Positions 30,520 through 39,015 of a DNA stretch of 42,018 bases are shown one piece after another. The notes beneath the pieces are model-generated. The model was not told where the DNA came from. It did not search any database and saw only the letters and a program-made list of their open reading frames with translations. Numbering within the stretch: position 1 is the stretch's first letter; every line of letters starts with the position of its first letter. Source of the DNA: RGIG2206 sp045577615 (GTDB lineage Bacteria; Bacillota; Clostridia; Oscillospirales; Acutalibacteraceae); NCBI GenBank assembly GCA_045577615.1, contig JAZNIT010000009.1:1-42018 (forward strand). The letters are read 5' to 3'. Position numbers and translations under genes: made by a program.

Positions 30520-31662
30520 CTACATATCGTCGATAAGTTGCATCACTCGGTTGGAGCGGTGCATGTAAACGTTGGCGGCAAGACCGATACTTATAAAGGT
30601 GGTCATAACCGATGTACCGCCTGCGCTGAACAAGGGCAGGGTAACGCCGACAACGGGCAACAAAGAGGTACACATACCGATGTTAAGCACACTTTGTGCA
30701 AGCAGCATACCAAAAATACCCGTGCAGATAATAGCGCCTGCTTTATCCTTTGCCTTGTGGGCAACCACAAGCAATCTTACGCAGATTGCACCAAGCAAAA
30801 GGATGATGGCAAGCAGACCAAGCATGCCCAACTCCTCACCTGCCGAAGCAAAGATAAAGTCGTTGTAGCCCTTGGGCAGCTGATTGCTTTGAACAATCTC
30901 GCCTTTCATATATCCCTGACCCCAAAAGCCGCCGTTGGCCAATGCAAGACGGGCGCGCCATTGCTGCCAACCAAGGCCGTAAAGGTCCCCCTCGGGGTCA
31001 AACAAAATCTTAAATCGGTTTTTCTGCATATCGTCCATAACCACAAACCAAAGCACAGGCAGGGCGGCAGCAATCATACCGAAAAAGGCGGCAAAATAGC
31101 GCAGCTTAACCCCTGCGGCAAACATCATGGTCACAAACATAACGGCCATAACCAAGGCGGTACCGTCGTCACCCTGAATGTGAATAAGCACAACGGGTGC
31201 CGCACCGTGAAGGCAAAGCAAAAACAGATTGCGCAGAGTGTTGATTTTAGACTCAACAAGGCTTACGTGCTTGGCAAATGTGATAACAAAGGCAATCTTC
31301 AGCAGCTCGCTGGGCTGAAAGGACATATTGCCGGGCAGCCTCAGCCAGGCCTTGTCGTCTGTGCCAACGGGAGCGTAGCCGATAAAGAAGGTGAGCCCCA
31401 CCAAAATCAGAGCAATACCTGCCCATAGCGGCCATAGCCTCAGCAACCGCTCGTAGGGAGCAATGGTAGACACAATAACCGCAAGCACAAGACCGATACC
31501 TGCGCCAAGCAAATGAACAAAGAAAAATCTCGTGCTGCCTGTAAAACGGGTGGCAGAGAGGATTATAAAGGCTCCGTAAAAGGATGCAAAAAGGCAAACC
31601 GAAAGTAAAAACTTGTCGGTTTCACGAATATAGTCGGCAAATCGTCCCCACAGTCTTGACAC
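30520..31662 (-). CDS. rodA: RodA/FtsW-type peptidoglycan glycosyltransferase
   Basis: 380 residues with about ten transmembrane helices. SEDS-family signatures are WLRLPGNMSFQPSELLKIA (about 115-133), KHVSLVESK-like loop 4, GDDGTALVMA, the large outer loop ending PKGYNDFIFASAGEELG, and PVVGVTLPLFSAGGTS near the C-terminus. The elongation-type RodA is favoured over FtsW by the NDFIFASAGEE segment and the neighbourhood without division genes. The start is GTG, with GGAGGGG upstream. It has a strong promoter at 31699-31727 and is followed by mtaB after 8 nt. It polymerises glycan strands with a class B PBP, not present here. Confidence 0.88.
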   Translation of the reverse strand: MSRLWGRFADYIRETDKFLLSVCLFASFYGAFIILSATRFTGSTRFFFVHLLGAGIGLVLAVIVSTIAPYERLLRLWPLWAGIALILVGLTFFIGYAPVGTDDKAWLRLPGNMSFQPSELLKIAFVITFAKHVSLVESKINTLRNLFLLCLHGAAPVVLIHIQGDDGTALVMAVMFVTMMFAAGVKLRYFAAFFGMIAAALPVLWFVVMDDMQKNRFKILFDPEGDLYGLGWQQWRARLALANGGFWGQGYMKGEIVQSNQLPKGYNDFIFASAGEELGMLGLLAIILLLGAICVRLLVVAHKAKDKAGAIICTGIFGMLLAQSVLNIGMCTSLLPVVGVTLPLFSAGGTSVMTTFISIGLAANVYMHRSNRVMQLIDDM

Positions 31663-31698
31663 TGACGGTCCCCTCCTTTAAAATAAGTTACATTGATA

Positions 31699-31727
31699 AT
31701 TATAAATTATTCTTCAAATAAGTGCAA
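31699..31727 (-). promoter_or_regulatory. Promoter of rodA-mtaB-EamA
   Basis: On the minus strand: TTGCAC (31727-31722), 17-nt spacer, TATAAT (31704-31699), about 37 nt before the GTG. Confidence 0.75.
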
Positions 31728-31735
31728 GTAGATAC

Positions 31736-31764
31736 TTTAAATTAGTTTTAAAATATGTTATAAT
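31736..31764 (+). promoter_or_regulatory. Promoter of the tsaE operon
   Basis: TTTAAA (31736-31741), 17-nt spacer, consensus TATAAT (31759-31764), about 51 nt before the tsaE ATG. It stands divergent to the rodA promoter 9 nt away. Confidence 0.65.
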
Positions 31765-31815
31765 CTTTTATTAAGAGGGGATTAAGCCCAAAATTATCCT
31801 GTGAGGTACGGCCAA

Positions 31816-32241
31816 ATGAGTGAGTTTATCACCAACAGCCCCGCCGAAACTGAGGCGCTGGCACAAAAAATTGCAGATAAAATTTCTCCCTGCGTTATCG
31901 CAATGACGGGGGATTTGGGCGCAGGCAAAACCGCCTTCACCCGAGGCCTTGCCAAGGGTCTGGGTTATAAGGGCGAGGTTTCGTCACCCACCTTTGCCAT
32001 CGTTCACGAATATATTGGCGGCCGCCTGCCTCTTTACCATTTCGATATGTACCGCGTCGACGGGTGGGAGGATTTGTATTCCACCGGCTACTTTGATTAT
32101 ATTGAGCAAAAAGCGGTGCTTTCGGTTGAATGGAGCGAAAACATAACCTCTGCCATACCCGACGACGCCGTAAGGGTGGATATTCGTCGCGGCAGCTCAG
32201 AGGATGAAAGGATTATAACGGTAACGGGGGTTGAGATATGA
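31816..32241 (+). CDS. tsaE: tRNA t6A synthesis ATPase
   Basis: 141 residues from the ATG at 31816; TGAGGT lies 8 nt upstream, and a GTG at 31801 would include that ribosome site. P-loop GDLGAGKT (32-39), SPTFAIVHEY and the HFDMYRVDGWEDL segment with the catalytic Asp are classical TsaE motifs. It powers release/turnover of the TsaBD complex that makes N6-threonylcarbamoyl-A37. The stop overlaps the tsaB start by 4 bp (ATGA). tsaD and tsaC are not in this window. Confidence 0.95.
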   Translation: MSEFITNSPAETEALAQKIADKISPCVIAMTGDLGAGKTAFTRGLAKGLGYKGEVSSPTFAIVHEYIGGRLPLYHFDMYRVDGWEDLYSTGYFDYIEQKAVLSVEWSENITSAIPDDAVRVDIRRGSSEDERIITVTGVEI

Positions 32242-32936
32242 AAATTTTAGCAGTAGACTGTGCCGACAAAGCGGCCTCCTGCGCCGTTGTGGAGGATGAC
32301 AAGCGCATTTGCGAAAGTTTCGTCAGCGCAGGCCTTACCCACTCCCGAACCCTTATGCCTATGGTTGAGTCAATGCTTCAAAACAGTGAACTGACGCTTA
32401 ATGATATTGACCTTTTTGCCGTAACGGTTGGCCCCGGCTCCTTCACGGGCCTTCGCATCGGTATTGCCGCCGTTAAAGGAATGGCCTACGGCTGCGGTAA
32501 GCCTTGTGTGGGCGTGTCCACCCTTTACGCCATTGCAATGGGTGCCAAGGATTTGAAGGGCCTTGTCTGCGCCGTAATGGATGCAAGATGCAATCAGGTG
32601 TATAACGCCCTTTTCTATTCCGACGGCAAAAACTTAACCCGAATTTGTGAAGACCGCGCCATTATGTGCGACCAACTTGCAGGTGAGCTTGAGGAATATA
32701 AGCAAAAAAATCCCGAGCAAAGCGTTTTTCTTGTTGGCGGCGGTATGAATTTGTGCTATAATACCTTTGGTGAGCGGCTTGGCTGCCTCACCGTCAGCGA
32801 CCAAATTGCAACACAGCGTGCAGGCGAGGTTGCTCTTGCCGTCGATGAGTATGAGCAGGTATCCCCAAGTGAGCTTGTGCCAAGCTATTTGCGCTTGCCT
32901 CAGGCCGAACGGGAATTAAAGAAAAAGAGCGAATAA
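32238..32936 (+). CDS. tsaB: tRNA t6A synthesis scaffold subunit
   Basis: 232 residues of the ASKHA fold: MKILAVDCADKAASCAVV at the start, LTHSRTLMPMVESML, and the family motif VTVGPGSFTGLRIG (62-75) with GMAYG after it. TsaB binds TsaD and TsaE for tRNA threonylcarbamoylation. ATGA overlap with tsaE implies coupled translation. The C-terminal segment ends SELVPSYLRLPQAE, as in many TsaB proteins. Followed after 23 nt by rpiB in the same direction. Confidence 0.95.
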   Translation: MKILAVDCADKAASCAVVEDDKRICESFVSAGLTHSRTLMPMVESMLQNSELTLNDIDLFAVTVGPGSFTGLRIGIAAVKGMAYGCGKPCVGVSTLYAIAMGAKDLKGLVCAVMDARCNQVYNALFYSDGKNLTRICEDRAIMCDQLAGELEEYKQKNPEQSVFLVGGGMNLCYNTFGERLGCLTVSDQIATQRAGEVALAVDEYEQVSPSELVPSYLRLPQAERELKKKSE

Positions 32937-32959
32937 TTTTTCGGAAGGAAGTTTTGAAT

Positions 32960-33418
32960 ATGTCAAAAATCATTGCAATGGGCTGCGACCACGGCGGCCC
33001 CGAGTTTAAGAACGAACTTAAAGAATATCTTGAAAGCTTGGGCAACACCGTTATCGACTGCGGCATTCAGCCGGGCGAAGCGGTTGATTACCCCGAAAAG
33101 GCCTTCGAGGTAGCAAGCAAGGTTGTAAGCGGAGAGGCCGAGCTTGGCATCCTTATATGCGGCACAGGTATCGGTATGTCAATGGCCGCCAACAAGGTCA
33201 AGGGCATTCGCGCCGCCGCCTGCAGCGAGGTTTACAGCGCAAAGCTCACCCGTATCCATAACAACGCAAATATGCTTTGCCTCGGCGCCCGAGTAATCGG
33301 CATCGAAACCGCAAAGCTTATGGCTGAAGAGTTTGTAAACGCCGAGTTCGAGCTTGGCGGCAGACATCAGCGTCGCGTAGACCTTATCACCAAGATTGAG
33401 CAAACCAATTCCATTTAA
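32960..33418 (+). CDS. rpiB: Ribose-5-phosphate isomerase B
   Basis: Interconverts ribose 5-phosphate and ribulose 5-phosphate. 152 residues from the ATG at 32960, with GGAAGGAAG 8 nt before; a TTG six bases upstream is dismissed. Motifs are GCDHGG (D10, H11), CGTGIGMS (67-74, the catalytic Cys67) and RIHNNANMLCLGAR (H100, N101), all at usual LacAB/RpiB positions. Together with rpe at the window start it supplies the ribulose 5-phosphate that TarJ consumes. Allose-6-phosphate isomerase is a minor alternative. Confidence 0.95.
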   Translation: MSKIIAMGCDHGGPEFKNELKEYLESLGNTVIDCGIQPGEAVDYPEKAFEVASKVVSGEAELGILICGTGIGMSMAANKVKGIRAAACSEVYSAKLTRIHNNANMLCLGARVIGIETAKLMAEEFVNAEFELGGRHQRRVDLITKIEQTNSI

Positions 33419-33450
33419 TAAAATGCCTTTTGGCGGAACGGAGAATTATA

Positions 33451-34092
33451 ATGAATACTGAGTTCAAAAACGTAATGTGGATTGACCATCCTCTCGTACA
33501 GCACAAGGTATCTCTGCTGAGAGATGAAAAGACCAGCTCAAAGGATTTCCGTCAGCTTGTCAGCGAAATCGCAACCCTTATGTGCTTCGATTCTACCCGT
33601 GACCTTCCCCTTGAGGAGATTGAAGTTAAAACTCCCATCGCAGTAGCAAAAACCAAGGTTATCGCAGGCCGAAAGCTCGCAGTTGTACCCATTCTTCGCG
33701 CAGGTCTTGGTATGGTAGACGGCGTTGTTGCATTGGTCCCCGGTGCCCGTATCGGTCATATCGGTCTTTACCGTGACCACGAAACCCTTATGCCCGTTGA
33801 ATATTATTGCAAGCTTCCCTCTGATATTGAAGAACGCGACGTTATCATCGTTGATCCTATGCTTGCAACCGGCGGCTCTGCCATCGACGCTGTAAGTCAG
33901 ATTAAAAAGCGCCACCCCCGTTCAATCAAGTTTATGTGCATCATTTCAGCACCCGAGGGCATCAAGGCCTTTACCGAGGCACATCCCGATGTTCCCGTAT
34001 ACACCGCTGCTATCGACGAGTGTCTTAACGAGCACGGTTACATCGTTCCCGGTTTGGGCGATGCAGGCGACCGTATTTTCGGTACCCTGTAA
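33451..34092 (+). CDS. upp: Uracil phosphoribosyltransferase
   Basis: Makes UMP from uracil and PRPP. 213 residues from the ATG at 33451 (GGAG 7 nt before); upstream frame extension lacks a ribosome site. Typical segments are DHPLVQHKVSLLRD (12-25), the VPILRAGLGMVDG block (79-91), the PRPP loop VDPMLATGGSA (134-144), and the C-terminal uracil-binding DAGDRIFGT. It belongs to the operon between rpiB and a WYL regulator, whose ATG overlaps the upp stop by one base. Confidence 0.96.
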   Translation: MNTEFKNVMWIDHPLVQHKVSLLRDEKTSSKDFRQLVSEIATLMCFDSTRDLPLEEIEVKTPIAVAKTKVIAGRKLAVVPILRAGLGMVDGVVALVPGARIGHIGLYRDHETLMPVEYYCKLPSDIEERDVIIVDPMLATGGSAIDAVSQIKKRHPRSIKFMCIISAPEGIKAFTEAHPDVPVYTAAIDECLNEHGYIVPGLGDAGDRIFGTL

Positions 34093-35075
34093 TGGCAGGC
34101 GTCAAAGCGTCAAAAGCCATCTTTTTGCACGTTTGGCGCATTCTTAACGAGCAAACGGATGAAGAACATCCCTTAACAGCCGAGGCCATCATTGAGCAAC
34201 TTGAAGAGCTTGGCTACGGATGTGACCGCAAGTCCATTTACCGCCACATCGAGGCTCTTGAGGAGTTTGGCATCGACATTGGCAAAAACACCTGTGCCCC
34301 CAAGGGCTACTATGTGATGAGCCGTGATTTCGAGGTGCCCGAGCTTAAACTGTTGGCCGATGCTATACAGTCCTCCCGTTTTATCACCGCCAAAAAATCC
34401 AAGCAGCTTATTGATAAACTTGGCTCCTTGGCCTCTGTTCATCAGGCGGCGGGATTAAGGCGCGGCCTTTATATGACCGAGGGGGACAAAAGCGATAACG
34501 AGCAGATTTTCTATGTTCTCGACGGCGTTTACGATGCCATTCGCCTTAACCGTCGCGTGGCCTTCAAATATTTCCGCTACCTTCCCAACGGCAAAAAGGA
34601 GTATCGCAACGACGGCAAAGAGTATGTTGTCAGCCCCTACGCCGTTGTGTGGGATGAAGAAAAATATTATATGCACGCCTACCACGCAAAGTATGACCGG
34701 ATTTCCAGCTTCCGTCTTGATTTGATGGAAGGGGTGCGTGTCACCGACCTTGAAAGAGAAGAGCAAAAACGCTTTAAGTCATACAATCCTACCGACCGTG
34801 AAAAGGCATCCTTTTCACAGTTCGGCGGTGAGCACGCGGTTGTGGTGTGCGAGTTTGATAATCACCTGGCAGGTGCCGTTTTCGATCATTTCGGCACCAA
34901 ACTCAAAACCGTCCCCGTAGGTGAGAATAGGTTCAGAGCATCCCTCACCGTCAATCTGTCACCCAAGTTTTATTCATGGCTTTTCGGCTTTGGCAACGGG
35001 GTCAGGGTTATATCTCCCCAATCGGTAATAGACCAATACAAAGCGCAACTTGACGAGGTGCGCAACCAATACTAA
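34092..35075 (+). CDS. WYL-domain transcription regulator
   Basis: 327 residues. The N-terminus (1-75) is a winged helix (AEAIIEQLEELGYGCDRKSIYRHIEALEEFG) typical of DeoR/YafY-type regulators. The WYL domain spans about 140-215, with RVAFKYFRYLPNGKK, YVVSPYAVVWDEEKYYMHAYH and FRLDLMEGVRV, and a C-terminal WCX-like region follows. WYL domains sense nucleotides or nucleic acid and act as activators or repressors. The TAATG overlap with upp ties its synthesis to the operon; it may regulate this pyrimidine-salvage/t6A operon, which is inference. A secreted deacetylase begins 24 nt after it. Confidence 0.9.
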   Translation: MAGVKASKAIFLHVWRILNEQTDEEHPLTAEAIIEQLEELGYGCDRKSIYRHIEALEEFGIDIGKNTCAPKGYYVMSRDFEVPELKLLADAIQSSRFITAKKSKQLIDKLGSLASVHQAAGLRRGLYMTEGDKSDNEQIFYVLDGVYDAIRLNRRVAFKYFRYLPNGKKEYRNDGKEYVVSPYAVVWDEEKYYMHAYHAKYDRISSFRLDLMEGVRVTDLEREEQKRFKSYNPTDREKASFSQFGGEHAVVVCEFDNHLAGAVFDHFGTKLKTVPVGENRFRASLTVNLSPKFYSWLFGFGNGVRVISPQSVIDQYKAQLDEVRNQY

Positions 35076-35099
35076 CAGAAAAATGCGGAGGCAAAAATT

Positions 35100-36656
35100 A
35101 TGAGAAAAAGAATGGTTAATTTGATTTCGGTAATGCTTTGCCTCTGCTTTTTATTTGTCAGCATTCCTACAAGTGTCACCGCCGCCCCTCTTTACAGCGG
35201 CAATTGGAAGGATAGCAAGTGGTCGGTGCAGGGTGCATCGGTCAGTGCAGAGGGTGACGAGGTGGTTGTGTCAGGCTCTGCCAACGCGGTTATATCCACC
35301 CTTGACAAATACAACTTAGGCGACTGATTCACCTGGTCGGTGGATTATGCCGTCACCAACAACTATAACTGCTACGAGAAAGATTATACCGAGATTGCAG
35401 TGGGTGATTTGCGTTTAAGAATTTCTTCTATGCTAAATCATCTTGCAGGCGGCCGCAACGAATCCTTCACCTCAAACAAGCCCTATGTTACCGGCTTCAG
35501 GCTCTATTGGAAGGATAAAGAGCTGACTGCCGACTATTCTCAAAACTGCTTTTTCACAACCGCCTATATCAGCTACAAATTAGAATATAACAAAGGCAAC
35601 ATCACAGTCATCCGCAAAAGCTCCGAGGACGAGCGTGCCGTTTTGCGAGTAAGCGCCGCCACCTTAAAAGGTGCAGCGGGTGCCCTGCCTCAGTTCAATG
35701 GCAACGGGGTGGTTATCACCGACCGCGAAACCTCCAAAACCACCAAACTTCGCAATTTCACCCTTGAAAGCGGAGTGTCGGGCACCGATTATCTTAACCA
35801 TACCCGACTTGTGGGTAAAAGCAGTATGGGCGACGTCAATGGCAACGGCCTTTTCAGTCAGATGGATTTGCTCTTGTCACAGCAGGTCATCATCGGCGAT
35901 GCTTCTGCCGATAATCTTGTAATGGCCACCGCCGACAGTAACGGCGACAAAAAATTCAACAGTGCCGACACCCTTATCGTTTATCAGATGTTGGAGCAGG
36001 TTAAAAAGTACGACGGCCCCACCGCCTCAAAGTTTGTGGCCCTCACCTTTGACGACGGCCCAAGCTACGACACTACCACCCGACTTTTAGAGCTGAGCGA
36101 CCGCTACAACGTGCCCTTCACCTTTTTTGTGGTGGGCAAAAACATCGAGGCCAACAGTTACAATTTGGTCAAAGCCAAGGAACTCGGCTGTGAGATAGGC
36201 AGCCATTCCTGGAGCCATACCGACTTTAAAAAACTTTATGCCGATGGCGAAGATGAAAAAATCCTTGCCGAAATCAGCGACACAAATGCCGCCATCAAAG
36301 GGGCAACAGGGCAGGACACAGGGCTGTTCCGCTTCCCCCTTGTGTATGAAGGCTATCCCATCTACGGCTTCAAAAAGTACGATTTCGGAATGAATTATAT
36401 CTGCGGTAAATTTGTGGGCATCAACTCCGACGATACCATCAAATCCCGTACCGACAGCCTCAAAAAGCTTTATCCCAACGACGGCTATATTATTCTTATG
36501 CACGACTCGGGCGGCAACTATCGCACTATTGAAGCGGTAGAGGAGTGCCTGCCTCTTATGATGGAGCAAGGCGTGGAGCCTGTCACCGTCAGCCAGCTTG
36601 CCCTTCTTAAAGGCAAGATTATGGATAAAGGCAACACCCTCTATTCAAAGTTCTAA
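35100..36656 (+). pseudogene. Secreted dockerin polysaccharide deacetylase interrupted by in-frame TGA
   Basis: One frame of 518 codons is broken by a TGA at 35325-35327 (codon 76); otherwise it is open to 36656. Before it lie a strong ribosome site (GGAGG), ATG and signal peptide (1-29, ending TVTAA-like). Beyond it are a beta-rich carbohydrate-binding-like domain (~77-235), a type I dockerin (~243-300: GDVNGNGLFSQMD and ADSNGDKKFNSAD) and a NodB deacetylase domain (~313-490) with TFDDGP, HSWSH and IILMHD. The usual third motif RxPxG reads FRFPLV. Either a recent nonsense mutation, a sequencing error, or read-through. A GTG at 35340 could start a leaderless 438-residue fragment without secretion signal or ribosome site. 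Confidence 0.75.
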
Positions 36657-36698
36657 AAAAACACCGCAGTACGCGACAGCGTTACTGCGGTGTTTTGC
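36656..36698. terminator. Bidirectional terminator between deacetylase and amidohydrolase
   Basis: AAAACACCGCAGTA (36658-36671) pairs with TACTGCGGTGTTTT (36683-36696), extended by CGC/GCG around a GACA loop. A-run upstream and T-run downstream serve both convergent genes. Confidence 0.88.
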
Positions 36699-36701
36699 CT
36701 T

Positions 36702-37481
36702 TTATATTCCCAACAAGCGTTTGGCGTTGGTGTAAAATATTTTTTCCTTCTCCTCATCGGTGAGGGTGTAGTCAAGAGCCACACCGCCAATATACATGGC
36801 AGGGTTGCAGGTGGGAAAGTCAGAGCCATACAAAAACCGCTCTGCACCAAACTCATCAATGCCTCGGCGGAGCATTCCGTGGCGGAAAAGCCCATATCCC
36901 GATAAATCGAGGTAATAATTTTCGCTCATTTCCATCCTTTTCAGGTGGCGCATATAGGATTCGTACTCCCCGGGGTGAGCGGCAACAAAAATGGCGTTTT
37001 TATGCTCACAAACCATCTTGTCCATCTGGTCGTCATCCATAGAATGAAAGCTGATAATCATATTATAATGAGCCGCCGCCTCAATAATTTTACCAAACTC
37101 ATTGCAGGAGTAGTCGCTCCACCCGTGAAGGTAGGGCACAAGCTCGCCTATAAGACGCACTCCCAACCCGTGCATACGCTCTATTTCATTTATAGATTCC
37201 TTAACGCAGGCAGGGTGCACGTGAAAACCGGGGATGTAAAAATCACTGTACAGCTCCTTCAGCTTAAGTGCGGTATTATTAACCTCTGCAAGCTGCGGCC
37301 AAATATCTCCATCCTTGTTAAAGGGGAGTTTTACAACCGAGCCGCAAATTTTTTCAACCCCTAAGCCTTTAAGGTCCCTTAAGGTGGTTTCGGGTGTCAT
37401 ATTGCAATGTCCCTTGTGAGAGCATATGTTGGTGCTGTCGTCAACAAAAGGGTGGGTGTGAAAATCTATGATTTTATTCAT
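36702..37481 (-). CDS. Amidohydrolase-family (TIM-barrel metal-dependent) protein
   Basis: 259 residues of the amidohydrolase-2 type. The N-terminal metal motif is DFHTHPF (6-12, HxH), a mid His occurs in PGFHVHP, a third cluster in ISFHSMDD and AAHPGEYES, and the terminal catalytic Asp in FLYGSDFP. ACMSD-, TatD- and o-pyrocatechuate decarboxylase-like enzymes share this layout; the substrate is unknown. GGGAGGCTCGCT precedes the ATG. Convergent with the deacetylase and divergent from glgC, with its own promoter. Confidence 0.85.
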   Translation of the reverse strand: MNKIIDFHTHPFVDDSTNICSHKGHCNMTPETTLRDLKGLGVEKICGSVVKLPFNKDGDIWPQLAEVNNTALKLKELYSDFYIPGFHVHPACVKESINEIERMHGLGVRLIGELVPYLHGWSDYSCNEFGKIIEAAAHYNMIISFHSMDDDQMDKMVCEHKNAIFVAAHPGEYESYMRHLKRMEMSENYYLDLSGYGLFRHGMLRRGIDEFGAERFLYGSDFPTCNPAMYIGGVALDYTLTDEEKEKIFYTNAKRLLGI

Positions 37482-37508
37482 AGCGAGCCTCCCGAATCAA
37501 TTTGTTTC

Positions 37509-37537
37509 ATTATATATAATAGATGCTTCTTTTTCAA
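37509..37537 (-). promoter_or_regulatory. Promoter of the amidohydrolase gene
   Basis: On the minus strand: TTGAAA (37537-37532), 17-nt spacer, TATAAT (37514-37509), 28 nt before the ATG. Confidence 0.75.
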
Positions 37538-37582
37538 CCATTTTAAAACCTAAAAGCATTTATAGGCAAACTTTTTGTAATT

Positions 37583-37601
37583 TTTGTACTGTTTGTACAA
37601 A
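37583..37601. promoter_or_regulatory. Short palindrome between divergent promoters
   Basis: TTTGTAC (37583-37589) and GTACAAA (37595-37601) are perfect inverted copies spaced by 5 nt. The site lies 51 nt upstream of the glgC -35 box and 46 nt upstream of the amidohydrolase -35 box, a fitting place for an operator. The rest of the 316-bp gap 37482-37797 holds only the two promoters and the glgC leader. Confidence 0.4.
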
Positions 37602-37651
37602 CGTGGCAAATAAATTATTACATCTGATATTAAATAAATACTAAAATCTGC

Positions 37652-37680
37652 TTGAAAACGACAGAAAAGTTTGCTATTAT
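37652..37680 (+). promoter_or_regulatory. Promoter of the glgC-glgD-glgA operon
   Basis: TTGAAA (37652-37657), 17-nt spacer, TATTAT (37675-37680), giving a leader of about 110 nt. Confidence 0.75.
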
Positions 37681-37723
37681 ATTATATAGGGCAAAATATA
37701 TGCTTCCCTGATTAACATTACCC

Positions 37724-37773
37724 TACCGACGGAGTCGGTATTTAGTTTAAAATCCTTGCCCGCAAAAGGGCAA
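37724..37773 (+). promoter_or_regulatory. Two hairpins in the glgC leader
   Basis: TACCGAC/GTCGGTA (37724-37730 with 37734-37740, loop GGA) is followed by TTTAGTTT, then TTGCCC/GGGCAA (37756-37761 with 37768-37773) just before the AAAGGA ribosome site. They may modulate translation or transcript stability. No known riboswitch is recognised. Confidence 0.4.
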
Positions 37774-37797
37774 AAGACCGAAAGGACAGTGAACAAA

Positions 37798-39015
37798 ATG
37801 TTTAGAACAGAATGTGTAGCAATGCTGTTGGCAGGCGGTCAAGGCAGTCGTCTTGGTGTACTTACCAACAAAATCGCAAAGCCTGCGGTTGCATACGGCG
37901 GCAAGTACAGGATTATTGACTTCCCCCTGTCAAACTGCATCAACTCAGGTATAGACACAGTGGGCGTGCTCACTCAGTATCAGCCCCTGGCACTTAACGA
38001 TTACATTGGCTCAGGCCAACCCTGGGATTTGGACCGTAACAACGGCGGTGTACATATCCTTCCCCCATATCAACAGATTTCGGGCACCGATTGGTACAAG
38101 GGCACAGCCAACGCCATTTATCAGAACATCCCCTTTATCGAGCGTTACGACCCCGACTACGTGCTTATTCTGTCGGGCGACCATATCTATAAGATGGACT
38201 ACTCCAAAATGATTAAGGAGCACCGCAAGTCAGGTGCCGATTGTACCATTGCCGTTTTAGAGGTACCGATGGAGGAGGCAAGCCGTTTCGGCATTATGAA
38301 CTGCACCGAGGATGGCACCATCTACGAGTTTGAAGAAAAGCCTCAAAACCCCAAATCCAACAAGGCCTCAATGGGCATTTACGTTTTCAACTGGTCGGCT
38401 CTTCGCAAATACCTCACCGAGGACGAGCAAAATCCCGACTCACAAAACGACTTTGGTAAAAACATAATTCCTGCAATGCTCAACGACGGTTGCAAGATGC
38501 TTGCATACCCCTTCGAGGGCTATTGGAAGGATGTTGGCACCATCGACTCCTTGTGGGAGGCCAATCTTGACCTGCTCAATCCCAAGGTTAACCTTCAGCT
38601 TGACGATCCTGCATGGCGTATCTATTCACGCACAACCGGCGCACCCCCTCATTACGTGGGTGTCTCTGCCGATGTTGAAAACTCCATCGTTTCAGAGGGC
38701 TGCGAGATTGACGGCAAGGTGGACTATTCAATTCTCTTTAATAACGTAACGGTTGAAAAGGGCGCCGTAGTGCGCGACTCAATCGTAATGCCCGGCACAG
38801 TCATCAAAAGCGGCGCCATCGTCGAGTATGCAATGGTAGCCGAAAACTGTGTAATCGGCGAAAATGCACATATCGGCTGCAGCCCCGAAAATATGAGCGA
38901 CTTGCAAAAATGGGGCGTTGCCGTCGTCGGTAACGGCATAACGGTGGGAGAGGCAGCCACAGTGCTTCCTCAAAGTATGATTTCAGCAGATGTGAAAGCA
39001 GGTGAGACGGTATGA
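37798..39015 (+). CDS. glgC: Glucose-1-phosphate adenylyltransferase, catalytic subunit
   Basis: Makes ADP-glucose for glycogen. 405 residues from the ATG at 37798 (AAAGGA 11 nt before); the frame is open upstream through a GTG too close to the ribosome site. Nucleotidyltransferase motifs are MLLAGGQGSRLG (9-20), KPAVAYGGKYRIIDFPLSNC (28-47), LSGDHIYKMDY, FEEKPQNPKS and SMGIYVFNW, followed by a left-handed beta-helix repeat region (~290-400). It is paired with the GlgD-like subunit, whose start overlaps this stop by 4 bp. Confidence 0.97.
   Translation: MFRTECVAMLLAGGQGSRLGVLTNKIAKPAVAYGGKYRIIDFPLSNCINSGIDTVGVLTQYQPLALNDYIGSGQPWDLDRNNGGVHILPPYQQISGTDWYKGTANAIYQNIPFIERYDPDYVLILSGDHIYKMDYSKMIKEHRKSGADCTIAVLEVPMEEASRFGIMNCTEDGTIYEFEEKPQNPKSNKASMGIYVFNWSALRKYLTEDEQNPDSQNDFGKNIIPAMLNDGCKMLAYPFEGYWKDVGTIDSLWEANLDLLNPKVNLQLDDPAWRIYSRTTGAPPHYVGVSADVENSIVSEGCEIDGKVDYSILFNNVTVEKGAVVRDSIVMPGTVIKSGAIVEYAMVAENCVIGENAHIGCSPENMSDLQKWGVAVVGNGITVGEAATVLPQSMISADVKAGETV

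Noticed and set aside
30538..31428. Plus-strand frame (296 codons) opposite rodA
   Set aside because: Shadow of hydrophobic codons read backwards, rich in Lys/His/Gln/Asn and without start signals.
35325..35327. TGA read as Trp genome-wide (recoded genetic code)
   Set aside because: TGA cleanly ends tsaE, glgC, mtaB, tagH, the dCMP deaminase, the DUF1854 gene and the first ABC gene, each with the next gene starting at once; TGG is the normal Trp codon.
35325..35345. Selenocysteine at the in-frame TGA of the deacetylase, with the adjacent hairpin as SECIS
   Set aside because: The hairpin begins at the TGA itself, placing its loop only about 6 nt away, closer than bacterial SECIS loops. The position is in a non-catalytic domain, and no selenocysteine genes are in view.
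37724..37773. Known riboswitch in the glgC leader
   Set aside because: Only two simple hairpins are present, with no recognisable conserved ligand-binding core.
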